Assembly (NCBI RefSeq): GCF_022811705.1
Contig: NZ_CP094528.1
Span: forward strand, 3,534,001 to 3,598,000
Direction: 5' to 3'
DNA length: 64,000 bases
Source: Agromyces larvae
GTDB lineage: Bacteria > Actinomycetota > Actinomycetes > Actinomycetales > Microbacteriaceae
Shown here piece after piece: positions 10,401 to 17,123 of this stretch. The notes under the pieces were generated by a model. That model worked only from the letters and a program-made list of their open reading frames with translations, was not told the origin of the DNA and did not search any database. Every line of letters starts with the position of its first letter. The stretch's first letter is position 1. The position numbers were made by a program, and so were the translations under genes.

Positions 10401-10578
10401 CGCAGCCCAGACCAGCGCGCGACTGCCCGTCTTCGTGCGACGGTGGCAGGTCGACGGGGTGCGCACGCTCGTGATGCACAGCGTCGACGGGCTGTTCGGC
10501 GACATCGAGGCATCCAATCAGCTGCTCATCGCCCCGCGCTCGGCGATGGCGCCCGACCTGGTCGGCCGCGGCGGATGA
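7429..10578 (+). CDS. Large secreted multi-domain beta-sandwich repeat protein in the eCIS operon
   Basis: 1049 aa from a GTG preceded by a very strong ribosome site (ggaggggga); an upstream ATG at 7354 is possible but adds a poor leader. The N-terminus is a Sec-type signal peptide (RRGRIARAVVVVTTAVLASA, then an Ala-rich cleavage region). The body consists of about four or five related beta-sandwich repeats recognisable by WYGGPDYLVSITVTN, WPGGPDLHATITATR, WQDGPNLTARITATR and YTGGQPLTATATITR, each followed by paired cysteines. A short Cys-rich patch (CYIDDSGLCVCDNPYEEC) and a proline-rich linker precede the C-terminal domain. It ends 16 bases before the DUF4255 gene. Role unknown; an adhesin-like or wall-associated protein is a guess. 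Confidence 0.78.
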   Translation: MERRGRIARAVVVVTTAVLASAGTTVALAAPAGFAAGAAADVAETRPSVVADRAAGERVASDRASALVAEPAAAPAASVAVPSLVLEEPSDFFVDIAALPDLGLVRDGNTIEVVFTVWHDYYAEVTQPEDFRVGLTVTWPAMLEALPVEYDPGTGPPEGSCVEWRPPGSATTRAAEPTDAPLVAVAPELGDACLLDGLEEPGSTVMFSMDFLVHDLGDEPGQFFGDVVGEIGGVGKAGGAPDGDWIDLDPDPVWDFPAEVTVAIAGRIGVDVQVDRELSWYGGPDYLVSITVTNFIADFESLSVPIRLGWPVFASRAGPSGCDSIDPGTGDCIITRIETAGEQATITATLTANTIGEGVVSAVGVDGGSSDCPVIIGRGPAGGGFGGPRAAAVRPAAVLPAAVAPRLQPSGPTGPLGCLSYEDFPLDRIGSDSEAVVSGEFEIRTHVEFAPRYSWPGGPDLHATITATRVENIGFEDVPVTAVLGLQWSYLFELRTDTATGCLESGAELDTTRRCTLAALLAGETRTIELDFRGPPADSPDRSGDGYLLASGSSLTTGTPDAPGDTLPMWWIGYSSDSAHIDEELVSLEVALDRDPVWQDGPNLTARITATRAERRGDGYDSYGLIAVGIVVEHPDFLTPTGPPDGCDDWNGTICEVVLERPNQPVSVDVEFTVGTGALTGVVAASAAYLVGAGGGGCSDGCGFASSAVAVATPVATPAAVTPFALQGEDLPVEWVVTAEVPVSRIETAITVDLVLDRGTGYTGGQPLTATATITRGAAGGVLPGLQADLRFTWPGFITKTIDTGCAPWTAPDTCTITGLDAPGSTAQVKLVFSMPPPSPPVPAVAPRTGDVVVAGLRLEFDAPPPTPLPDPEPGADPDWPPDGCYIDDSGLCVCDNPYEECGEPPAPPDPDPAPQPDPEPVDGTLPTGWIAGDREPFTLLQPAVFVAPSVSTPGEAVGAFASSLPPGARITLLWKGGGSADLPGVVRVLDAAQTSARLPVFVRRWQVDGVRTLVMHSVDGLFGDIEASNQLLIAPRSAMAPDLVGRGG

Positions 10579-10594
10579 CACCCGGGAGACGCAC

Positions 10595-11215
10595 ATGATC
10601 GGCGAGATCGACGAGGCGCTGCGCAAGCTCGTCAAGGAATCCGACGGCATCGCCGCCGACATCGACGTCGCGCTCGACGCGCCGACCAAGGACTGGGCGG
10701 CCAGGCGCAACGCCCCGACCGTCGACCTGTTCCTCTACGACATCCGCGAGGACGTGCGCCGGCGCGAGTACGGCTGGAGCGAGCAGCGCGACGAGCGCGG
10801 CATCGTCACCGCGCGGGTGCCGGCGCCGCGCTTCTACAAACTCTCGTACCTGGTCACGGCGTGGACGCAGCGGCCCGACGACGAGCACCGGCTGCTCGAC
10901 GCCCTGCTGCGGTGCTTCCTCAAGTACGACGCCATCCCCGACGCGTTCCTGGTCGAGACCCTCGCCGAGACCGGCCTGCGCTGCTCGCTGTCGCTCGCCA
11001 TGCCGCCGCCGGAGGATCGCGCGTTCGCCGACGTCTGGTCGTCGCTCGGCGGCGAGCTGAAGCCGTCGCTCGACGTCGTCGTCACCGCGCCGCTGTCTCG
11101 CGCGGTCAGCTACCCGGTCGGCCCGCCCGTCACCGCCGGGGTGGGCGCGCAGTTCGACGCCCTCGGCTTCGGGAGCCAGGATGCCGCGTTCCGCGCCGCA
11201 CCCTCAGGAGACTGA
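10595..11215 (+). CDS. DUF4255 family eCIS tube/sheath terminator (Afp16/Pvc16-like)
   Basis: 206 aa. The N-terminal region (IGEIDEALRKLVKE...NAPTVDLFLYDIREDVRRRE) matches the DUF4255/Pvc16 N-terminal pattern; the VDLFLYDIREN-type motif is its hallmark. Afp16 caps the distal end of the tube and sheath and sets tail length (family knowledge). It lies directly upstream of the AAA+ ATPase, as Afp16 is paired with Afp15 in other eCIS loci. The ATPase start follows the stop by one base. Confidence 0.88.
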   Translation: MIGEIDEALRKLVKESDGIAADIDVALDAPTKDWAARRNAPTVDLFLYDIREDVRRREYGWSEQRDERGIVTARVPAPRFYKLSYLVTAWTQRPDDEHRLLDALLRCFLKYDAIPDAFLVETLAETGLRCSLSLAMPPPEDRAFADVWSSLGGELKPSLDVVVTAPLSRAVSYPVGPPVTAGVGAQFDALGFGSQDAAFRAAPSGD

Positions 11216-11216
11216 C

Positions 11217-13268
11217 GTGGTCGAGGACCCGAGCGTCGTGCACCTGCTCGGCCGGCTCGGCGCCATCGAAGACCGGATCCGCCGGCTCGTCGCCGCGCGG
11301 CGCACCGCCGATCCCCAGCCCGACGACCCGTTCCGGGGCCTGTACCTCAGCGACGAGCTGATCGACCGGCTGCTCGCCGGCGGACCGCGCATCCCCGACT
11401 GGTCCGACTCCTCCGAACGGCTCGAGGCGTGCGAGCGCGCCGCCGACCTCGCCGAAGCCGCAGGGCATCCGGTACGGCTGCGCCGGCTCGCCGAGGCGTT
11501 CCGGCTCACGTCGCTCGACGTCGACCTGCTCGTGATCGCGCTCGCCGCCGACCTCGACCCCCGGTTCGAGCGGTTCTTCGGCTACCTGAACGACGACGTG
11601 GGCCGGCGCCGGCCCTCGGTGTCGGTCGCGCTCGAACTGTGCGGCGCGCCGCTGACGCACGCCGACGATCGGGCCCGGCTGCTGTCGGGTCCGCTCGTCA
11701 CGGCCGGCCTCGTGTCCCTCGACGACGACGATCGGCCGCTGCCGGGTCGCGCGGTGCGCGTCGCGGACCGGGTCGTCGGGCACCTGCTCGGCGACGACAC
11801 ACCCGACCGCGCGCTGGACGGCGTGCTGCGCCGGGCGAGCGACCTCGCCTGGGGGGACGACGCCCGCGTGCGTCGCGCGCTCGACGCCGGCATCCGGCTG
11901 CTGCACCTGCGCGAGCCCGCCACCGGGTCCGGTGCGGCGGTCGCGCTGCGCGCCATCCGCGCCCTGGGCCTGGACGCCGTGCAGGTCGACCTCGACCGGC
12001 TCGTCCGCGAACCCGACCGGCTGACGCTCGCGCGGCTCGCGGTGCGCGAGGCGCGACTGCGGGGCGCGGTCCTGGTGGCCGCGCCGATCACGACCGACAT
12101 CGACGCCGACCTCGTCGCGCTGCTCGCCGACTCGCCCCAGCCGACGGTGTTCGTGGGGGAGTCGGGGTGGGACCCCGCGTGGTTCCGCGAGCTGCCGGCG
12201 ACCGCCGACGTCGAGCCCACGACCACGCAGGAGCGCTCCGCGATCTGGCGGACGGCACTCGGCCCCGCCGCCGACGGGCTCGACGTGGCATCCGCGACCG
12301 CGCAGTTCCGGCTCCGGCCCGAACAGGTGCAGCGCGCCGCGCAGACCGCACGCACCCAGGCCGCCCTCTCGCCGAGCGGCACGATCACGCCCGCCGACCT
12401 CGCCGCCGGCGCCCGCGCCGAGAACGGGTCGGCGCTCGACCGGCTCGCCCGCCGGGTCGTGCCGAACGTCGGCTGGGGCGACCTCGTGCTGCCGACCGCG
12501 CCGATGACCGCCCTGCGCGAGATCGAACTGCGCGCCCGGCACCGCGAACGCGTGCTCGGCGACTGGGAGATGCGCCCCGGCGGCGGGCGCGGGCACGGCG
12601 TGGTCGCCCTGTTCGCCGGCGACTCGGGCACGGGCAAGACGATGTCGGCCGAGGTCGTCGCCGGCGGCCTCGGCCTCGACCTGTACGTCATCGACCTGTC
12701 GACCGTCGTCGACAAGTACATCGGCGAGACCGAGAAGAACCTCGAGCGCATCTTCCGCGCGGCGGCGGGCACCAACGCGGTGCTGCTCTTCGACGAGGCC
12801 GACGCGGTGTTCGGCAAGCGCAGCGAGGTGAAGGACGCGCACGACCGGTACGCGAACGTCGAAAGCGCCTACCTGCTGCAGCGCATGGAGACGTTCGACG
12901 GGCTCGCGATCCTCGCGACCAACCTGCGCGCGAACATCGACGAGGCGTTCACCCGGCGTCTCGACGTGATCGTCGACTTCCCCATGCCCGACGCCGAGCA
13001 CCGCACCCGGCTGTGGGACCGCAGCCTCGGCACCCGGGTGCAGCGCGACGACGACATCGACCTCGTCTTCCTCGGGGAGGCGTTCGAGCTCGCCGGCGGC
13101 GCCATCCGGTCCGCAGCCGTGACGGCCGCCTACCTGGCGGCCGCCGATCACGGCGTCGTGCGCATGAAGCACCTGGTGACCGCCGTGCACGGCGAGTACC
13201 GCAAGCTCGGCCGCCTCGTCATCGAGCGCGAATTCGGCAGGTACTGGTCGGAGGTCGCGGGCGCCTGA
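11217..13268 (+). CDS. AAA+ ATPase of the eCIS (Afp15/Pvc15-like)
   Basis: 683 aa from the GTG at 11217, which has a TCAGGAGA ribosome site; an ATG at 11181 overlaps the previous gene and is less likely. The N-terminal two-thirds contains winged-helix-like leucine-rich sequence and a degenerate first ATPase region. The C-terminal AAA module has Walker A GDSGTGKT (about 468-475), Walker B LLFDEADAVFG (about 523-533) and arginine-finger region FTRRLD. Family members assist assembly or cargo loading of injection particles. It is cytoplasmic and sits between DUF4255 and DUF4157 genes. Confidence 0.92.
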   Translation: MVEDPSVVHLLGRLGAIEDRIRRLVAARRTADPQPDDPFRGLYLSDELIDRLLAGGPRIPDWSDSSERLEACERAADLAEAAGHPVRLRRLAEAFRLTSLDVDLLVIALAADLDPRFERFFGYLNDDVGRRRPSVSVALELCGAPLTHADDRARLLSGPLVTAGLVSLDDDDRPLPGRAVRVADRVVGHLLGDDTPDRALDGVLRRASDLAWGDDARVRRALDAGIRLLHLREPATGSGAAVALRAIRALGLDAVQVDLDRLVREPDRLTLARLAVREARLRGAVLVAAPITTDIDADLVALLADSPQPTVFVGESGWDPAWFRELPATADVEPTTTQERSAIWRTALGPAADGLDVASATAQFRLRPEQVQRAAQTARTQAALSPSGTITPADLAAGARAENGSALDRLARRVVPNVGWGDLVLPTAPMTALREIELRARHRERVLGDWEMRPGGGRGHGVVALFAGDSGTGKTMSAEVVAGGLGLDLYVIDLSTVVDKYIGETEKNLERIFRAAAGTNAVLLFDEADAVFGKRSEVKDAHDRYANVESAYLLQRMETFDGLAILATNLRANIDEAFTRRLDVIVDFPMPDAEHRTRLWDRSLGTRVQRDDDIDLVFLGEAFELAGGAIRSAAVTAAYLAAADHGVVRMKHLVTAVHGEYRKLGRLVIEREFGRYWSEVAGA

Positions 13269-13393
13269 GCGGTGCGGCCGGCCCGGGCGCGCGCACTGCC
13301 CGATGGGGCAGCGTCCACGGACGTTCGGGACGAACCCCGCCGCGTCGGGCCGTCGCGGGCGTGCAATGGAGATGACGACCGCGGAGGTGCACC

Positions 13394-14101
13394 ATGCGGA
13401 TCCACGACGAGGAGCACGGGCTCGACCCGGCGCTCCAGCCGAAGCCGGCGCGCGACGACGCGCCGACGCTCACCGGCCTCGCCGACCGGCGCCCCGACGT
13501 GCTCGGGCGTGACGCGATGCTGCGCCTGCAGCGCGAGGCGGGCAACGGCGCCGTGAGCGACCTCGTCGAGGAGCAGCGTTCGCCCGTGCACGACGTCATC
13601 GGCTCCGGCGGCTCGTCGCTCGAGCCCGACGTGCGGGCCGACATGGAGCAGCGCATCGGCGCCGACTTCGGCGACGTGCGCGTCCACACGGATGCCGCGG
13701 CGCACGAGTCGGCGAAGTCGGTCAACGCGCACGCCTACACGGTCGGGCCGCACATCGTCTTCCAGCGCGACGCGTACGACCCCTCGTCGACGGCCGGGCG
13801 CACCACCATCGCGCACGAGCTGACGCACGTCGTGCAGCAGCGGTCGGGCCCCGTCGAGGGCACATCCGCCGGCGGAGGGATCAGCGTGAGCGATCCGGGC
13901 GACCGGTTCGAGCGCGCGGCGGCCGAGAACGCCTCGCGGGTGATGAGCGAGCCGGCTCCGGTGCAGCGAGCCGCGACGGATGCCTCGGGCTCGGCGCCAG
14001 CGGTGCAGCGTGAGGAGGCTCCCGAAGAGGAGGAGCCCGTGCAGGGCCTCTTCGTGCAGCGCGAGGAAGCGCCGGAGGAAGAAGAGGAAGCGGCCGGCTG
14101 A
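13394..14101 (+). CDS. DUF4157 (eCIS core domain) protein with VQR motifs
   Basis: 235 aa. A DUF4157 domain spans about residues 68-155, including the metalloprotease-like signature HELTHVVQQ with His141, Glu142 and His145. The C-terminal tail carries several VQR tripeptides, two of them followed by a nearly duplicated acidic segment (VQREEAPEEEE). DUF4157 proteins are among the best markers of eCIS loci, and some are cargo or cargo-associated. The start is set by GGAGG at 13383-13387. No toxin domain is fused, so it is more likely a chaperone, processing or structural factor than an effector; that is inference. Confidence 0.85.
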   Translation: MRIHDEEHGLDPALQPKPARDDAPTLTGLADRRPDVLGRDAMLRLQREAGNGAVSDLVEEQRSPVHDVIGSGGSSLEPDVRADMEQRIGADFGDVRVHTDAAAHESAKSVNAHAYTVGPHIVFQRDAYDPSSTAGRTTIAHELTHVVQQRSGPVEGTSAGGGISVSDPGDRFERAAAENASRVMSEPAPVQRAATDASGSAPAVQREEAPEEEEPVQGLFVQREEAPEEEEEAAG

Positions 14102-14417
14102 GCCACCGGTCCCCGTTCCGCCCGTCCCGTCCCCTTCCCGCCCGCTTCCCGCGCGCCCTCGCTCCCCGCCGGGTGTTTCCGTTCGCGCCGCCCGTTTCCG
14201 CCCGAACGGTCACGCTCGGCGCGAACGGAAACACTCGCGGGGATGGCGCCGGGATGGTGCCGGGACGGCGCGGTCGGGACGGCGCGGGTGGTGCCCTGCC
14301 CGATCGCGCACCGACGGGTACCCGCACGCACGTCCCCGCGGACCACGCCGCCCCGCGGCATCCGTTCGATGCTTGCCGCAAGCCTGCGTACCGCAGCGAT
14401 CCGCGAAGGAGCATCCG
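14102..14417 (+). other. Gap between DUF4157 and sheath genes with an 18-bp-arm inverted repeat
   Basis: This 316-bp stretch holds no credible gene. It contains a perfect inverted repeat: arm 14173-14190 (gtgtttccgttcgcgccg) and arm 14217-14234, separated by 26 bases, with weaker pairing continuing outward through ccccgc/gcgggg. No T-run follows, so it is not a textbook terminator. It is the longest gap in the otherwise packed operon and may hold a second promoter with its control site, or an RNA hairpin that changes stoichiometry before the highly expressed sheath and tube genes. Confidence 0.75.
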
Positions 14418-15995
14418 ATGCCCACCTACCTCTCTCCCGGCGTCTACGTGAACGAGATCGAAGCCGCCACCCGGCCGATCGAGGGCGTGGGCACCGCGGT
14501 GGCCGCCTTCGTCGGCATGGCGCCGAAGGGCCCCGAGAACACCCCGACCCTGGTCAGCAACTGGACCCAGTTCGTCGACACGTTCGGCGGCCTGTACCCG
14601 GGTGCGTATCTCGCGTACTCGGTCTACGGGTACTTCCTGAACGGCGGCGGCAACTGCTACGTCGTGCGCGTCGCGACCGACGGCGCGGGCGCCGGCGGCG
14701 GCAAGAGCAGCGGCAAGCGCGCCGAGCCGAAACAGCTCGCCGCGGGGCCGCAGACCGCCACGATCGGCAACTACGTCTTCACCGCGAAGAACGCCTCGCC
14801 GAACGCGAAGCCGATCTCGGTCGAGATCGCCGACCCGGGCGGCGAAGAGGTCGAGGAGGGCGCGTTCAAGCTCGTCGTCACGGCCGAGGGCCGCTCGCCC
14901 GAGGTGTACGAGCAGGTCTCGCCGAAGCCCGACAGCGCCGCGTACGTGGTGACGAAGGTGACCGGCGAGTCGAAGCTCGTCACCGTCGAGGAGCTCGACC
15001 CGGCGTCGGCCGGCGTCACGCCGCGTACCGGCACGTTCGACCTCGCGATCCCCGAGCCCGATGAGCAGCCGATCGTGCTCGAGGGCGTGTCGGCCGCGAA
15101 CTACATCGGCAGCCCCGCCGACCGCACCGGCTTCGGCGGCCTCGAGGAGGTCGAGGAGGTCACCATGGTGGCCGTGCCCGACCTGATGGCCGCGTACGAG
15201 CAGAAGGCGATCACCCTCGAGACGGTCAAGGCCGTGCAGCTCGCGGTCATCGCGCACTGCGAGCTGATGGGCGACCGGATGGCGATCCTCGACCCGCCGC
15301 CCGACCTGTCGGCGCAGGAGGTGCGCGAGTGGCGCCGCACGGGCGCGGGGTACGACTCGAAGTTCGCGACCCTCTACTACCCGTGGATCAAGGTGCTCGA
15401 CCCGGTCAGCGGCGCGAACCGGTTCATGCCCCCGTCGGGCCACATGGCCGGGGTCTGGGCTCGCAACGACGCCGAGCGCGGGGTGCACAAGGCGCCCGCG
15501 AACGAGATCGTGCGCGGCGCCGTCGAACTGCAGACCCAGCTCACCCGCACCGAGCAGGAGCTGCTCAACCCGATCGGCGTGAACGCGCTGCGGGCGTTCC
15601 CGGGCCGGGGCATCCGGGTCTGGGGTGCCCGCACCCTGTCGAGCGACCCCGCCTGGCGGTACGTCAACATCCGGCGCCTGTTCAACTACCTCGAGAAGTC
15701 CATCCTCGGGGCGACCCAGTTCGCCGTGTTCGAGCCGAACGATCAGGCGCTCTGGGGCAAGCTGCGCCGGTCGATCTCGGCGTTCCTCGTGAACGAGTGG
15801 CGCAAGGGCGCCCTCTTCGGCGCGACCGCCGATCAGGCGTTCTTCGTCAAGTGCGATGAGGAGACCAACCCGGCGGAGGTCATCGACGCCGGCCAGGTCG
15901 TCTGCCAGATCGGCGTCGCGCCCGTGAAGCCCGCGGAGTTCGTGATCTTCGAGCTGTCGCAGTTCTCGGGCGGCACCAGCCTCGTCAACGAATGA
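14418..15995 (+). CDS. Contractile sheath protein of the eCIS (Afp2/Pvc2-like)
   Basis: 525 aa. The N-terminus MPTYLSPGVYVNEIE is diagnostic of phage-tail sheath proteins, followed by GVGTAVAAFVGMAPKGP. The C-terminal half has the conserved sheath core (IGVNALRAFPGRGIRVWGAR and the WRYVNIRRLFNYLEKSI segment) ending in FVIFELSQFSGGT. Subunits polymerise around the inner tube and contract to drive the spike outward. The ATG follows AAGGA by seven bases. It is the only sheath gene in the window, whereas Afp and PVC carry three; single-sheath clusters are usual in actinobacteria. Confidence 0.95.
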   Translation: MPTYLSPGVYVNEIEAATRPIEGVGTAVAAFVGMAPKGPENTPTLVSNWTQFVDTFGGLYPGAYLAYSVYGYFLNGGGNCYVVRVATDGAGAGGGKSSGKRAEPKQLAAGPQTATIGNYVFTAKNASPNAKPISVEIADPGGEEVEEGAFKLVVTAEGRSPEVYEQVSPKPDSAAYVVTKVTGESKLVTVEELDPASAGVTPRTGTFDLAIPEPDEQPIVLEGVSAANYIGSPADRTGFGGLEEVEEVTMVAVPDLMAAYEQKAITLETVKAVQLAVIAHCELMGDRMAILDPPPDLSAQEVREWRRTGAGYDSKFATLYYPWIKVLDPVSGANRFMPPSGHMAGVWARNDAERGVHKAPANEIVRGAVELQTQLTRTEQELLNPIGVNALRAFPGRGIRVWGARTLSSDPAWRYVNIRRLFNYLEKSILGATQFAVFEPNDQALWGKLRRSISAFLVNEWRKGALFGATADQAFFVKCDEETNPAEVIDAGQVVCQIGVAPVKPAEFVIFELSQFSGGTSLVNE

Positions 15996-16043
15996 CCACG
16001 ACCGACCAACGACCATCTCAGCGAAATCGGATAGGAGCACACC

Positions 16044-16490
16044 ATGGCACTCGCAGATGCGATGGATTCGTCACCGGCCTACGCCTTCAAGGTCACCATC
16101 GACGGCATCGAGGTGCCGAAGGTGACCGAGGTGTCGGGCCTGAAGAACGAGGTCGACAAGATCGAGCTGAAGCAGCAGCTCGCCGACGGCAAGTACGTCG
16201 TGATCCAGCTGATGGGCCGCCCGAAGGCGGGTGAGTTCACGGTGACCCGCGGCCTCACCGACTCGAAGACGATCTCGGACTGGCTGGGCGTGGTCATGAA
16301 GGGCGACGTCGCCGGCGCGCGCAAGACCGCGGCGGTCGAACTGCTCGACTACGAGGGGTCGCCGCTGAAGAAGTACGAGTTCGCGAACTGCTGGGTGCGC
16401 AGCGTCGAGGTCAACTCGCTGAAGGCGGGCGCGACCGAGCAGGCGACCGAGAAGTTCGTGGTCTGCTACGACGAGTCGAAGGTGGTGTGA
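16044..16490 (+). CDS. Inner tube protein of the eCIS (Afp1/gp19-like)
   Basis: 148 aa, typical of Hcp/gp19-fold tube proteins: starts MALADAMDSSPAYAFKVTID, then VPKVTEVSGLKNEVDKIE, FTVTRGLTDSKTISDWL and the final strand ATEKFVVCYDE. Hexameric rings stack into the inner tube that carries cargo. It directly follows the sheath gene, the standard order. AGGAG is located 9-13 bases upstream of the start. Only one base separates its stop from the next start. Confidence 0.94.
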   Translation: MALADAMDSSPAYAFKVTIDGIEVPKVTEVSGLKNEVDKIELKQQLADGKYVVIQLMGRPKAGEFTVTRGLTDSKTISDWLGVVMKGDVAGARKTAAVELLDYEGSPLKKYEFANCWVRSVEVNSLKAGATEQATEKFVVCYDESKVV

Positions 16491-16491
16491 C

Positions 16492-16968
16492 GTGCAACGC
16501 GTCATCGCGACCAGGCCGAGTGTCGAGGCGACGGAAGCCGCGGACGCGTCGGGCGCGTCCACCCCGTCGTCCTCGTCCTCCTCGGTCGACGACGGGGTGA
16601 TGCGCACCGAGTTCGCCTTCGAGCTGCCCCGGGGATTCGTCGGCGCCGACGGCACCGTGCACCGGCGCGGCGTGATGCGTCTCGCGACGGCTCGCGACGA
16701 GCTGCTGCCGCTCTACGACGCGCGCGTGCAGGAGAATCCCGCGTACACCACGGTCGTGCTGCTCGGGCGGGTCATCACCTCGCTCGGCACGCTCGGCTCG
16801 GTGGATGCCTCGGTGATCGAGAACATGTTCGCGAGCGACGTGGCGTTCCTGCAGGACTTCTACCGGCGGGTGAACGCCGAGGGGCACACCCGCATCGCGG
16901 TGACGTGCCCCGAGTGCTCGCACCGGTTCACCGCCGACCTCGCGGGTGGGCGCCTGGGGGAATCATGA
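16492..16968 (+). CDS. gp41-like eCIS assembly protein with C-terminal CxxC
   Basis: 158 aa from a GTG one base after the tube stop. After a serine-rich N-terminus, the core reads FAFELPRGFVGADGTVHRRG, then LLPLYDARVQENPAYTTVVLLGRVITSLG, a pattern found in phage tail assembly (T4 gp41-like) proteins in eCIS clusters. The C-terminus has CPECSHRF, half of a zinc ribbon. In phages such proteins sit beside the tape-measure gene and chaperone tail assembly. Exact role here is unproven. Confidence 0.7.
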   Translation: MQRVIATRPSVEATEAADASGASTPSSSSSSVDDGVMRTEFAFELPRGFVGADGTVHRRGVMRLATARDELLPLYDARVQENPAYTTVVLLGRVITSLGTLGSVDASVIENMFASDVAFLQDFYRRVNAEGHTRIAVTCPECSHRFTADLAGGRLGES

Positions 16969-17123
16969 CGTACCCGGCCGACCGCATCCATGAGGAGGTC
17001 GCGTACGTCGCCTACCACTTCCACTGGTCGCTGGACGAGATCCTCGACATGGAGCACGCGCAGCGTCTGCGGTACGTGCACGAGATCGCCGCGATCAACA
17101 CCAGGCTCTCCGAGGAGCGCTGA
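16965..17123 (+). CDS. Small DUF6760-type eCIS protein
   Basis: 52 aa: MTYPADRIHEEVAYVAYHFH..., with a helical WSLDEILDMEHAQRLRYVHEI segment. It overlaps the upstream stop (ATGA) and its own stop overlaps the next ATG, so it is tightly coupled on both sides. Short proteins of this kind are regularly found between tube and baseplate genes in eCIS loci and match a phage gpG/GT-type chaperone pattern in position. Assignment to DUF6760 is from memory of the motif. Confidence 0.75.
   Translation: MTYPADRIHEEVAYVAYHFHWSLDEILDMEHAQRLRYVHEIAAINTRLSEER

Noticed and set aside
7051..10710. A 1219-codon open frame on the minus strand opposite the secreted protein
   Set aside because: Composition typical of antisense frames, no motifs or ribosome site; the plus-strand frame has a signal peptide and repeats.
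14173..14234. Rho-independent terminator ending a first eCIS operon
   Set aside because: Stem is strong but the spacer is 26 bases and no T-run follows on either strand, so I left it as an unexplained inverted repeat.
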